Of a stretch of 64,000 nucleotides of DNA, positions 36,546 through 46,805 are shown in pieces. The notes beneath the pieces were generated by a model that was given only the letters and a program-made list of their open reading frames with translations, searched no databases and was not told where the DNA came from. The translations under genes and the position numbers were made by a program. Origin of the DNA: Dolomedes plantarius. Taxonomy: Eukaryota > Arthropoda > Arachnida > Araneae > Dolomedidae. The stretch covers positions 103,266,622 to 103,330,621 of the forward strand of contig OU015495.1 of assembly GCA_907164885.2 (NCBI GenBank). The letters run 5' to 3'. The first letter of the stretch is position 1. Every line of letters begins with the position of its first letter.

Positions 36546-37540
36546 TAGTTATTTTATGAATTAAAATCAAAATAGCAATTTTCTAGTTATTTGGATATGC
36601 TCCGATATATTTATTATATGTGTAAGTTTTCCCAGATTAAATAAGCTCTCTATTGAATAAGAAATGGTAGCTAATTCTAAATTTAGAGGTAAACATGCTT
36701 TGTAAAATGGCTATCATTCATCTTAGAAATTGAATTATTATTAAAGCTTGATTTTAAAAATGCTGTTTTCGTTAATTTAAAGATACGTTTTAGCACAGAT
36801 TAAGTATTAATGAAGAAAAATATGTTTACTAATATTTAAAAAAGGTAACAAAAGTGATATATATTTGCTTTATAATTGGCTATGTTGTTCTTCTTTTAAA
36901 TAAATTTATCTACTGAAATGAAACATTTTTTTTTTTATTAATCCAAAAAAAGTTTTAACACAAGTTTAAGTGGTGAAAAAATTTTTGCGAATATTTGAAT
37001 AAGCAATTTGCTAATACTTAAATGCTAGTGCTTTTTTTTCTTATAAGTTTCCTTTCTTTGGTAATTAAAATGAAATTAAACTATTAAGTATTTTGTACAA
37101 TTGGTATACGCTCTCTTTGGTTTATCCGTATAAATGTTCTAGCATGAAAAATGCTTCAGTGAACAAGAAATACTTCTTTATTTAATTAGGTAACATCGGG
37201 CAATATATAAAGCAAAATTTTTAACCATCTTGTTTACATATTGAAATGAAATCAGTGTCTATAATACTGTTTAAATACACGATGTTTTGCTTTTGCCCGT
37301 AAATCATCGCATTCTTCAAACAACAGAATACGTAATTCGGATTTCTTTACAATCAAATTCCCCAACAATTTTCACCTGAAAAGGGCTCGTGATTTTCCCC
37401 TCGCTGTTGAATACGCATTTAAACCGAGAGTCTCTAGCAGAAATTAAATCCCAAATATTTTCAGAGCCCCTTTTAACAGATGTTGGCATCAACGAGGGAT
37501 TCTTTTCTTAGCGGGGTTCCGGCCGGACTTCCATTCTCTG
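36546..37540. other. AT-rich spacer passing into a GC-richer island
   Basis: 36546-37300 is AT-rich without signal. From about 37370 composition becomes more balanced up to about 37900, with no open frame. Confidence 0.4.
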
Positions 37541-37632
37541 GCACTCCATCAAGATTTAAATCTAGCAGAAAATGCCGGGAGTCTTTCTGCTAAGACCCTT
37601 TGGGGTCATTACGCAACACTTTGACCCTCAAA
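37541..37632 (+). repeat. conserved-core dispersed repeat, copy 1
   Basis: Shares with 44678-44752 and 47509-47600 the ordered words TCCATCA, TTTAAT, AGCAGAAA and GGTCATTA at similar spacing (about 60-67 bp from first to last). With 47509 it also shares CTTTGACCCTC downstream. Each copy lies in a GC-richer island. Identity unknown. Confidence 0.55.
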
Positions 37633-37955
37633 GTGGAAAGGAGGGAATTCAGCATGTAAAGGGTCCTTTGAGCCGGCTTCTTCGCCCAGTTGCAAAAGTT
37701 TCGCGGAGTCGGGAGCGAGAGAGAGGGGGAAGGGTTTCAAATTGAAAAGAAAACTGCTCTCGACTCCTCTCCACAGACGTCGCCTTTTCGCGAGTCTCCC
37801 TGATTATGCCGTTGGGACAGTTTATTAAGAGGATCGTTAGCTTGTCGTGGGAGCCCGGCGTGCACGGTTATTTTTGTTTTCAAAATTTCGTTAAGTCATC
37901 GGAACACGGGCATTTGCTTTAATTGCTGCTACGTGCTATAAACTGTAGCCTGATA

Positions 37956-38841
37956 CAGTCGAACCCCGTTATAACGAACTTCGAGGGACCAAAGGTTTTA
38001 TGTTCGCTATATCCGAACCGTTAAGAAAAATGCTAGAGCTCACAAAATGTATAACTCATTAGTTGCGATGTGTATTCAATAATGATATATTGAAAAAAAT
38101 GATAAAATCTATTAAAAATGATAAGTAATGAAGTAAATCGACTAAAATCGATTACATTAAACTGACACAATTCTAATTAAATTACGTACAGTTGAACCGT
38201 GTTATAGCGAACTTCGAGGGACCAAAGGTTTTGTTCGCTTCATCCGGTGGTTAAGAAAAATGCTATGTTCGTTATATATATATATATACGAGTTCACAAA
38301 ATATATAACTCATTAGTTGCAATGTGTATTCAATAATGATGTATTGAAAAATGATAAAATCTATTAAAAATGATCATTAATGAATTAAATCGACTAAAAT
38401 CGATTACATTAAACTGGCACAATACTAATTAAATTACGTGGAATAGGAAACCAGCGGAACCAAAATTTCCGTTCGTTATATCCGTGAGTTTGTTATATAC
38501 TGGTTTCGCTATAACGGGGTTCGACTGTAGATTTAAAAAGTCTTGAACTCACGGATATAACGAACGAAAATTTCGGTCCCGCCGTTTTCATATTCTACAT
38601 AATTTAATTAGTATTGTGTCAGTTTAATGTAATCGATTTTAGTCGATTTCATTTATTAATGATCATTGTTAATAGATTTTATCATTTTTTAATACACCAT
38701 TATTTAATACGCATTGCAACTAATGGGTTATACATTTTGTGAATTCTAGAATTCTTCTTAACGGTTCGGATATAGCGAACCACCGGATAAAGGGAACAAA
38801 ACCTATGGTCCTTTGAAGTTTTTTATGACGGGGTTCGACTG
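37956..38841. mobile_element. Tigger/pogo-type MITE multimer, three units
   Basis: Unit 1 (37956-38186) begins CAGTCGAACCCCGTTATAAC. Unit 2 (38189-38527) is complete, from CAGTTGAACCGTGTTATAGC to GGGGTTCGACTG. Unit 3 (38530-38841) lacks the left end and finishes GGGGTTCGACTG. TA separates the units. All share the interior around AATCGATTTTAGTCGATTT with the multimer at 8861-9439, some in opposite orientation. Confidence 0.8.
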
Positions 38842-38889
38842 CATTTTATTAAAAAAAGATCAGCGTGTAGCAGGCTTATCTAAAAGTCC

Positions 38890-39325
38890 AAATATCTGTG
38901 AAGTACCAAAAAATCTTGAGTATAATACGCTTTTTTTTCACATTTTAGTCCACAAAAATGAGGATGCGTATTATATTCGTGTACAAAAAAAATGTAGTTT
39001 TTAACATTGAATAAACAACAAACAATAGATGAGCTATATTCTAGTGATATTGATTATGTAAAACTGATAATATGACAGTATTGTTTGATTTGAATTAAAA
39101 ATTAAAGTTTTTTTTCTTTGCTACCGAATTTGACGTTCTCGTCTATTTTTATTGCGAATTTTATCAATTATGATAAGTATTAGTGCAATTTTTAAATAAA
39201 ATATTGAAAAGTTATGGGTGAGTATTATAGTCAAATTTCAATTTTTTCCGAAAATTTCGAGCAAAATCAAGCATGCGTATTATACACGTATGCGCATTAT
39301 AGTCAGGGTTTTACGGTTATGCCTT
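38890..39325. repeat. possible Tc1/mariner-type MITE with GCGTATTATA motifs
   Basis: The words TGCGTATTATATTCGTGT, GCGTATTATACACGTATG and CGCATTATAGTC recur at both sides of the stretch. They resemble the subterminal repeats of pogo/Jerky-type MITEs. Exact ends were not fixed. Confidence 0.4.
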
Positions 39326-39330
39326 GTCGC

Positions 39331-39793
39331 GTACCTCTTTTTATCACAATATGTTATAAAACTCAACTCTCCTGAGGAATATAATTCCAAACCTGCTTCT
39401 CTCCAGATGGATGTGCTGCGTCATTACCCCACCAGTCTATGCGACGATCACTTATCTATATAACGCGTTACATAATTTTTACCTTCCTTGTTTATCCTTA
39501 CGTCCTTTTTTAGAAACATTATACGCTCGACCCTCATCCTTGACCCTCTGTGTCTCCTGTGTGATGACCAGGAAGAAATGGACATGCCTCACCTTGCTTC
39601 TTGCATTGCTCCTCCGTTTCTTTATGGGAGCGCTATTGGATTGCCAGACATAACTTGATGGATTAAATGATGTCCTTTTTCTATCTTAAATTTTTGTATT
39701 TTTGCTATCCTGTAATTCTTGCCATTGGAAATAAATAAAAAAATATTCTGCAAAGTATTATATATGAATGTATTCCTAATAATAACCCCAAAC
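39331..39793. other. spacer, nothing recognised
   Basis: Frames of about 80 codons at 39218 and 39411 show no family motif. Confidence 0.35.
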
Positions 39794-39798
39794 AATTT

Positions 39799-40232
39799 AT
39801 AGAGAATCTATGCTCACTTCTACCCAGACTTGGGTGTATATAATTTGAAGTAGCACTCTATTTGAATTATATACAAACACAGTTTATACATGAAATAATG
39901 TTTATTGAATTCGCTGCACATATAATTGGCTTTTACAGCAATAAGCATGCGTACTACTTGTACGGAATGTAAATACAGCTTTTAAGGACAATATATTTTT
40001 ATACTCACGAACAGTAAGTCAAACCAGCAGTACTGCCACGTAAACTTCTGGCCCGTAAAGCACTAGCGCAGGATAACACCTTTTCAACCTTAACAACAAC
40101 TCCCTTTTTCCTTAATGACGCTGCGTGGTATTTATACTAAGCGCGTATGCCAAAATTAGCATATCTGAAGCAGCTTCTTTAATTCACTCAAAAGTTCGAT
40201 TCTTGTGAATCGAATCTTGTGTATACCTTACA
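39799..40232 (-). repeat. 3' LTR of gag-only element copy 1
   Basis: It carries the TATA box on the minus strand (complement of TATTTATA, 40129-40136) and an AATAAA signal (complement at 39901-39906) about 225 bp downstream of it, so U3, R and U5 are laid out normally. This copy would provide the polyadenylation site. Confidence 0.9.
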
Positions 40233-40245
40233 CTGGCCTCCCTCG
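40233..40245 (-). other. polypurine tract of copy 1
   Basis: Minus-strand CGAGGGAGGCCAG lies directly against the 3' LTR and is preceded by a T tract. This is where plus-strand DNA synthesis would be primed. Copy 2 has the same sequence. Confidence 0.65.
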
Positions 40246-40764
40246 AAAAAAAAAAATTAGGTAACTGAGGTCTGAACGGCTTCAGTTAACTAATTGAAAA
40301 CGCGTGCTGGTCTGACTTTTTACATAATGGGTGGCAAAGCCAAAAAACCTTCCACACGTTGTGTGGGGGAAAAACGCCACTACCATTTTACAAAACTAAC
40401 CCCGAAGGGTCCAGGTGACACCATTACACAGTGGATTTGCAGAGTTGCGGATACTGGGCTGGCCAACTGCGCCCTAAAAAACCTATTTTAATTAAAAGTG
40501 ACAACACAATTGCACAGCATGACATTTCTTGACTGTATCTGCTCTCCCCCAATTTATAATGTACATGTGTTCTGATTTGCGAAGTTAGTATGTTAGTTGT
40601 TTGTTATCTGTAGTTAGTATGTATTTTTTTTTTCACTACATGTCCCCTTCAAAAATTTATAAAACAACAGTATACCGTTTTTTTTCAGTGCCTCACCACT
40701 TCCCCTCAAAATGTTTACACAGTATATACACTGGGGAACTTCAAACCAATTTGGTTCGATTTTA
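40246..40764 (-). other. 3' untranslated region of gag-only element copy 1
   Basis: About 520 bp between the gag stop and the polypurine tract. None of the sense frames shows pol or env motifs. On the opposite (+) strand an open frame starting ATGGGTGGCAAAGCC runs from 40327 to 40491 (54 residues, basic, HYHFTKLTPKGPGD motif). It stays open in copy 2 despite substitutions. Confidence 0.5.
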
Positions 40765-42825
40765 TTAAAGGGTGGGAGTTAGAATAAGAAAGTTGATACA
40801 AGACTTGTTCCTCATGAATGCAGCAACTTCACTGCACCAGTTTGTCCAATCCGTGGAACCTCTCTTGATGGTCGCAGTCCTAATAAAGGGGTTCGTTGAC
40901 CGTGTGGGCATCCTTCGTGCAGCAGGTCGTAGGTCCTGAGGCGCTGGTCCGGCTTGACGATGGACAGGAGGTCTCTTGGGAGGAGGCCAACCTTGCTGGG
41001 CGGCTGATATCTTGCGTTCCCTGTACTTATGCAAAGGAGCTTTAAAATTGTCATTCTTCCTTTTTATAACCTTGTGTACCTTATGTGTGCCACGTTCATC
41101 CTTAGATGGAGGTTTTGTAGTGCACATTTTACTTTTCTTCGTACTTTTGCTTGTATCGGTAGTAGATTTTAATGCAGATTCTATTTTTTGAAACTTATAC
41201 GTCGCACCAACGTGTTTAGTAACTGGCTTTATCTCTCTACTTGTGTCATGTTTTTCAACAAACTGACTCTGTTTTTGGTATTTGTGCTTATACGACTTTT
41301 TGTTTACCGCCTTAATTACTTCAGTATTTGCAGTTTTAATGCTGGAACCTGAAGGCTCTTTTTCACGTTTTTTATCCCCCTTAACTTTAGTTTTATCCTC
41401 TTTTGACGAAAAAGTCTCTTTGAAACTTGCGATATCAGAATCGTTATCATTTAAATTCTTTAACACTGCTTCAGTTTTAGGAAGATTAAGCTTTTCGTAC
41501 TCGTGCGTTTTATTGCAAACTTTCTCTATAACTTCCGAAGCATCAGCTAAACTACCTACAGTATAACTCTGTGTCAACTTTTCATCCTGATTCTCAGTCT
41601 GGTTTTCATGTACTTTATTTAAAACCATATTATCAACCTGGCCTACACAATCCCCATTCGGCTGGAAACTTGAAATAATATCATCATTACCTAGCGAGTT
41701 CCTACTATCGTTTAAAGAATTTTTATTGTCGTCAACTAATAAGTATTCACTAACTTCCGTAACGCATACTTCGTCATCTACTAAATTTCCTTCATTAACA
41801 GATGTGTGAATATCATCTAAAATATCAGGTATAGCATCAATAATATCAGGTATAGCATTAATAATATCAGGTATAGCATTAATAGAAGTGTCAGATGATT
41901 TATTTTCTAAACCACTAGCATTAGTATCGGCCCTATTTTCAGAAATTTGTACTGGAATTACCGCATTATTCCAGCTAGACTCACTTTCTTTATAAGCCAA
42001 AAAAATACCCTGACTTTCACTATTCTCAAAATAATGATTACTGCTCGGACAAAATAATACATTTGACCACACAGTTTCAACAGGTTGAACCATATCATGT
42101 GAATCAACTTGCCAGTGCAAGTAAGGTGCTTGCATATTTTCTTTAAGTGCACTAATTTCATTATCACGCCGTGCGCTTCTATTATTTTGCCTGCGGTACT
42201 GCTTACGCTGCTGGTTTGAAACTCGCGAAAAATTTTGGCGCGGCTGTATAAAACTTCTCGTACCTGAATGACGGTGAGGGGTAGCGAAGAAATGTCTATT
42301 GTCATATTTAGCTAAAGCTTGAAGGAGGGTAACCTTGCTTGTAATTGTTTGATTATCTAAAAAATCTTGAACACTTGGCTTCAAACGTTGGATAACTATT
42401 TTTAAGATTACCGCTTCCGTCATTCCCTCTAAATATTCCTCACACTTGGAAATCTTTTCCATAGCAAAATCTAATGCAGACTGACCTTCACGTTGCCTTA
42501 GCGAATAAATTTCCGCTTCAATTTCACTTTGATTAAAGGTCTTTGGAAAAACACTAAGAAACTGTTGCTTGAATGACAAATAGTCAAAAATCAGATTACT
42601 GCTTTTCATACACGTGTACCACTGATATGCACTACCTCTTAAAGCGGCTAGAGCAATTTTAAGTTTATCCCCCTCTGGGGTGCATTGTTGCTGAAAGTAA
42701 TGCTCAATTTTCTTTAGGAATTGGCTTGAGGGGCCGCCATTGAAGGTGGCTTCGAATGGCGCAATTTGCTGAACCATAATTACCCGAGGAAAATTTCCAG
42801 CAGGATTTTGTTCTACAACACTCAT
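40765..42825 (-). CDS. gag: Gag-like protein, 686 aa, gag-only element copy 1
   Basis: The only long frame of the element, intact from ATG to stop. Residues about 30-175 match the retrotransposon Gag fold of Ty3-type elements (FLKKIEHYFQQQ, LRGSAYQWY, FKQQFLSVFP, LRQREGQSALDF, VIQRLKPSVQDF). This is the capsid part that would assemble particles around element RNA in the cytoplasm. A basic stretch (186-220, RRQNNRSARR) probably replaces the CCHC zinc knuckle, which is absent. Residues 315-335 are a 7-residue repeat (INAIPDI and variants, three units; copy 2 has two). An acidic then Lys-rich, probably disordered region follows (about 340-600). The C-terminus changes composition: a Pro/Arg tail (GWPPPKRPPVHR, 612-623; RPAARR, 633-638) and WCSEVAAFMRNKSCIN. 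There is no DTG/DSG protease motif or YxDD. The Gag assignment is firm for the N-terminus; the rest is novel to me. Confidence 0.88.
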   Translation of the reverse strand: MSVVEQNPAGNFPRVIMVQQIAPFEATFNGGPSSQFLKKIEHYFQQQCTPEGDKLKIALAALRGSAYQWYTCMKSSNLIFDYLSFKQQFLSVFPKTFNQSEIEAEIYSLRQREGQSALDFAMEKISKCEEYLEGMTEAVILKIVIQRLKPSVQDFLDNQTITSKVTLLQALAKYDNRHFFATPHRHSGTRSFIQPRQNFSRVSNQQRKQYRRQNNRSARRDNEISALKENMQAPYLHWQVDSHDMVQPVETVWSNVLFCPSSNHYFENSESQGIFLAYKESESSWNNAVIPVQISENRADTNASGLENKSSDTSINAIPDIINAIPDIIDAIPDILDDIHTSVNEGNLVDDEVCVTEVSEYLLVDDNKNSLNDSRNSLGNDDIISSFQPNGDCVGQVDNMVLNKVHENQTENQDEKLTQSYTVGSLADASEVIEKVCNKTHEYEKLNLPKTEAVLKNLNDNDSDIASFKETFSSKEDKTKVKGDKKREKEPSGSSIKTANTEVIKAVNKKSYKHKYQKQSQFVEKHDTSREIKPVTKHVGATYKFQKIESALKSTTDTSKSTKKSKMCTTKPPSKDERGTHKVHKVIKRKNDNFKAPLHKYRERKISAAQQGWPPPKRPPVHRQAGPAPQDLRPAARRMPTRSTNPFIRTATIKRGSTDWTNWCSEVAAFMRNKSCINFLILTPTL

Positions 42826-42948
42826 TTTTTAAATAGTATATAAGTACTTGCAACAATTTTATCAATATACGTACACAGTACACAGTTTTTAATTTCAATT
42901 ATGTTCTTCGTTACAAATTTAACGCTAACTACCAGGGTATATATATTT

Positions 42949-42959
42949 TTCGGGCGCCA
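42949..42959 (-). other. primer-binding site of copy 1 (lysine-tRNA type)
   Basis: Minus-strand TGGCGCCCGAA begins 2 bases after the 5' LTR end. It is the complement of the 3' end of tRNA-Lys of the kind used by many Ty3-type elements and retroviruses; the match stops after 11 bases. It marks the start of minus-strand DNA synthesis. Confidence 0.8.
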
Positions 42960-42961
42960 GT

Positions 42962-43395
42962 ATAGAGAATCTATGCTCACTTCTACCCAGACTTGGGTGT
43001 ATATAATTTGAAGTAGCACTCTATTTGAATTATATACAAACACAGTTTATACATGAAATAATGTTTATTGAATTCGCTGCACATATAATTGGCTTTTACA
43101 GCAATAAGCATGCGTACTACTTGTACGGAATGTAAATACAGCTTTTAAGGACAATATATTTTTATACTCACGAACAGTAAGTCAAACCAGCAGTACTGCC
43201 ACGTAAACTTCTGGCCCGTAAAGCACTAGCGCAGGATAACACCTTTTCAACCTTAATAACAACTCCCTTTTTCCTTAATGACGCTGCGTGGTATTTATAC
43301 TAAGCGCGTATGCCAAAATTAGCATATCTGAAGCAGCTTCTTTAATTCACTCAAAAGTTCGATTCTTGTGAATCGAATCTTGTGTATACCTTACA
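42962..43395 (-). promoter_or_regulatory. 5' LTR and promoter of gag-only element copy 1
   Basis: It contains the TATA box (minus TATAAATA, 43292-43299) that would drive the genomic RNA toward lower coordinates through gag. AATAAA lies at 43064-43069 (complement). An inverted repeat GATTCGATTCACAAGAATCGAA near the LTR start is shared by all copies. Confidence 0.8.
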
Positions 43396-43400
43396 AATTT

Positions 43401-44677
43401 AATATAGGAAATGGGTAGCTGTTTAAAATAAAATAACCTTCATTGGCAACCAAACGCTGTTTAGTGGCTCTGAAAACAATGAATAAGTTAGTGCAGTAAG
43501 TAAGGTTTTATTGTTCTTCAGTTTGAAATTCATGTTCACTAACTCCTTTAACAAAACACTAGTTTGTGCCGCACAACTTTAGCTGAAAATTTAAAATTGC
43601 CTATGTCAAACAACCGGTACCTCTCCAACAATCAGATATTATACCTGACAATTTTGGTTTGTATGTAGCGCAAAATTTACAATTAAGATAGCTGACAATT
43701 TTCTCATGTACTGATCATTGTTGTCTCTAAGACATGGTTTTTACTTATAAGCTTCGTATTGTACTGTACAAGAGAGAATGTGATTAATATGAGAGATACT
43801 AGGCCCAAGTTAAGGCAATTGCATTTTATTCTGGTACCGGCAATGCAACCACTCTATCGCAATTTCACGTTCGAGTATGTGCTCTTTTTTGATAATGCTT
43901 TCTAGGACTGAAACCAAACCCGCGAGGCTTTTATGATCAATGCGGACTTGGATGTCATTATACCTCTATCCATGTCACCATTTTCTCTGTAGTTCTCCTA
44001 CCTACTGGAGAGCATTTAGGCACAATACCTTGTACGACAACATTCACTTATTGGGAAGAAAAGCAAACTCCACGAAATTTTGATTATGCTAAACATACGC
44101 TTAATATCACTCATAATATAGCTTTCATCCCATTTTTTTAGTGAAATCATCCATTTTCACCTATAAACGGGAGTTTACCTAAATCTTTAGTTCATGGTGG
44201 GATTATGATAAATAGCTAAGGATATTAATTTGATTTTCGCACAAATTCTCTTTATACACCTATATGAAGAGACTTAATAATCCAAGATATACATGTTTGT
44301 GACATTCGTAATATTACTCATTAAAATAAACCGATTACCTTTGTACAGAAAATCACTTTAACGAAAGTGTCATGCCATGATTGTAACATATTCAGAAGTA
44401 AAAATCAACTCTCTCCTAATATAAATATTCCTTAATTTTTAAATAAATTCAATGAAAGAAAACAACAAATATGGGAGCTTGTAAAATTCATTTCCTAATT
44501 ATGAAGCACAACAACCTATAAAGCCAAAATTTCGAAACGTTATCAGGGTTAATAAATGCGCTGTTGAAGCGTCTTCTTTCGAAACAGAAAAAACTTGTCA
44601 AGATTCGTACCCATATTTGTCATAACCCGCGAGTTCCTTTTTTTGCGGAAAGGGGTGCAGCCAAAGTTCGAGAGCGG
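43401..44677. other. spacer, no gene recognised
   Basis: AT-rich to about 44550. The 118-codon frame at 44564-44920 begins here, but it spans the conserved-core repeat and enters a tandem array, so it is not accepted as a gene. Confidence 0.4.
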
Positions 44678-44752
44678 GCAGTCCATCAGGCTTTTAATGC
44701 CCCGGAAAATATCCAGGGTCGGTTAACTTGCCGAGAGGTCATTACACAAATC
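44678..44752 (+). repeat. conserved-core dispersed repeat, copy 2
   Basis: Contains GTCCATCAGG, TTTTAATG, GGAAAATATCCAGG, CGGTTAACTTG and GGTCATTAC in the same order as 47509-47600, with which it shares CGGTTAACT as well. Confidence 0.55.
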
Positions 44753-44805
44753 TCGGCCGACTTCTTTCTGGCCCCGGTCACGCTTCGCTGGAGATGGACG
44801 GATGC

Positions 44806-45660
44806 TGAGACAAAAGATGATTCCATTCGGAGTCTGCGTCTGGTTTTTAGCTGGAATATAAATAACCAGGCATGGATGTGTTTACAGAATGGACTTTTCT
44901 GGCGAGAGAAGTATCTTTGAGTGCAGACTATCATATAAATGGAATGTATTACTACGCTATTGCTCAAAAAGCCCGATTTCCAAATTATCTTAGTTTAAAA
45001 TGTGCTATTTTAAGGTGTTTCAGAGTAATCTTAATTTGAAGTATCTGATGTAAAAGGTATTCATGTGCAATAAACCATGCAAAGCTAAGTTTGCAATGGA
45101 CAATTCCAGTAAGAGAAGCATATATAATTGAAAACTTTCCCATAAAAGAGATGTATTTATTCACTACAGCTTAAGAACCAACATTTTAAAGTTATCTCAG
45201 TATAAAATAAGCAGTGTAAAGGTGTTTCAGAGTAATTTTAATTTGATGTATCTGATATAAAAGGTATTCAGGTGCGATAAACCATGCAAGGCTAAGTTTG
45301 AAACGGACAATTCCAGTAAGAGAAATATATATGAGTGAAAACTTTCTGATAAAAGAGATGTATTTATACACTACAGCTTAAGAAGAAACATTTTAAAGTT
45401 TTCTAATTATAAAATAAGCAGTGTAAAGATGCTGCATAGTTATCTTAATTCAAAACATGCATTGGAAAGGCATGCTGGTAAAAATAACCAAACGGGCCTC
45501 TGTGTTGAGAATGGACTTTTAAAGAGAGAGAAGTATTTTGAAGTTTAAACTTTCATGTAAAATATAAACATTAATACACTACAGCTTATATGCACAATTT
45601 CAAAATTATCTTAATTTAAAAACAGCTTTATAAAGGTGTTTCAAAGTAATCTTAATTTAA
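44806..45660. repeat. tandem array of 207-bp units, four copies
   Basis: The landmark AGGTGTTTCAGAGTAATCTT or its variants falls at 45013, 45220, 45427 and 45634, exactly 207 bp apart. Units also share GACTTT..GAGAGAAG, ACTACAGCTTA and AAATTATCTTAATTT. The two middle units are the most alike. It is a decayed satellite-like array or serial tandem duplication. Confidence 0.85.
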
Positions 45661-46411
45661 GATAGTTTTGAGTGTATGCAGCTACAAAAACTGGATTAAT
45701 TTTAAGCTGTTTCGACTGTAAATGATTTGCGACAGGTTGACGTCACTTTTAGAGGGGGGGGGGGTGGAATGTTGAATCATGCTGAAGGTTGACGAAGCCT
45801 CTGCAAAATATAAAGAAACATTATGAGTAAAGCAAAATAAGTGACGTTATACAAATTGACAGTTAGTAATAGATTAGGGAGTTAGTTAAATTTAAAAGTA
45901 TTTCAGAACAAAAAAAGAAATTAAAAATGAAATTTTAAATTATGTCTAATATATAATGTGTAACAATTGCATACACCTCGATTTAATTAAAATAGTTTAA
46001 TAATTATTCTGCAAACATGCGGTTTATTTTATTTGTTTCTGAAAGCACTGTGTAGTATGCTTTGAGCCAAGAAAATAAAGGATTTTTTTTCGTTTAGATT
46101 TCTGTCTCGGGTTTCCTTTAAAAAATGAGCAACATACATACAAGGGGCACGTTATTTACTCAGCCTGTAGCAAAGAATTTTCATTGCGAAAACAAAAATT
46201 CTCTTAACGCTTTCCGTATATCCCCCAGATCAACGTACTCATCTGATTTCGTTTTTTGACGTGAACAGTACTTCTCTAAATTATATATTTGAAGAAAGGA
46301 TATGTACTTAAATATAAATTATTAAAATGATAAAAATGTAAATTTTAAATTTTCCTCACTCTCGTCTAATTTAAAATCATTTATTTCTTCCAGTGAAAAA
46401 ACATTATACAC
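45661..46411. other. spacer, nothing recognised
   Basis: AT-rich, with a poly-G run near 45755-45765. No gene. Confidence 0.4.
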
Positions 46412-46495
46412 CAGAACCAACCGCCGGATTCGAACCAGGCTACTCTAGTTCTGAAAACTAGTTCTCTAGTCATTTGGCCAAAGTCTGGCCAGAGA
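46412..46495 (-). repeat. tRNA-like SINE head, minus strand
   Basis: The minus strand carries GGTTCGAATCC (B box) preceded by an A-box-like AATGACTAGAGAACTAG. It resembles the head of SINE family A but lacks the body. It does not fold into a complete tRNA by eye. Confidence 0.55.
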
Positions 46496-46805
46496 CATTT
46501 TCTGCAGAGAGGCTTCTTTTTTTTAAAGCTCTAATAAAATTGTTTTTTAAACTTCACAAAATTATAATTTTCATTTAAAGCTGCGTTTCTTTCCAGGTGC
46601 GAAGTTTCTTATCGCTTATTAGTCCCTGACTGTGGTAAATATTCATCTTAACGAATCTCACATCATATAACGTTTTGAAATCGCGAACTACTATTACCGA
46701 ACTGGGGGAGGGGGCAAAATGACGAGTAGTTGAAAAATGAGTAGTCAGAATAATGTCGATTAGCTTCTGCCTCCTCCTTCTACTAATACTACTACTATAG
46801 TTGAT

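Larger units (their letters stand above)
39799..43395 (-). mobile_element. gag-only LTR retrotransposon, copy 1 (3.6 kb)
   Basis: Two 434-bp LTRs, 39799-40232 and 42962-43395, differ at a single base I can see (C at 40094, T at 43257). They read TGTAAGG...CTCTAT on the minus strand. The flanks AATTT (39794-39798, 43396-43400) give a 4-5 bp target duplication; the last T could belong to the LTR. The 2.7-kb interior holds, in order on the minus strand, a primer-binding site, a leader of about 120 bp, one Gag-like frame, a 3' region of about 520 bp and a polypurine tract. No protease, reverse transcriptase, RNase H or integrase is present. Near-identical LTRs and an intact frame indicate a recent insertion. 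Pol must have come from another element. Confidence 0.92.

Noticed and set aside
41282..41566. Plus-strand frames inside gag (also 57402-57668)
   Set aside because: Shadows of the minus-strand Gag frame.
44564..44920. 118-residue open frame as a gene
   Set aside because: It runs across the conserved-core repeat into the 207-bp array, matches no family I know and has no supporting signals.
46412..46495. Possible tRNA gene on the minus strand
   Set aside because: Good B box but no pairable acceptor stem or complete cloverleaf; resembles a SINE head.
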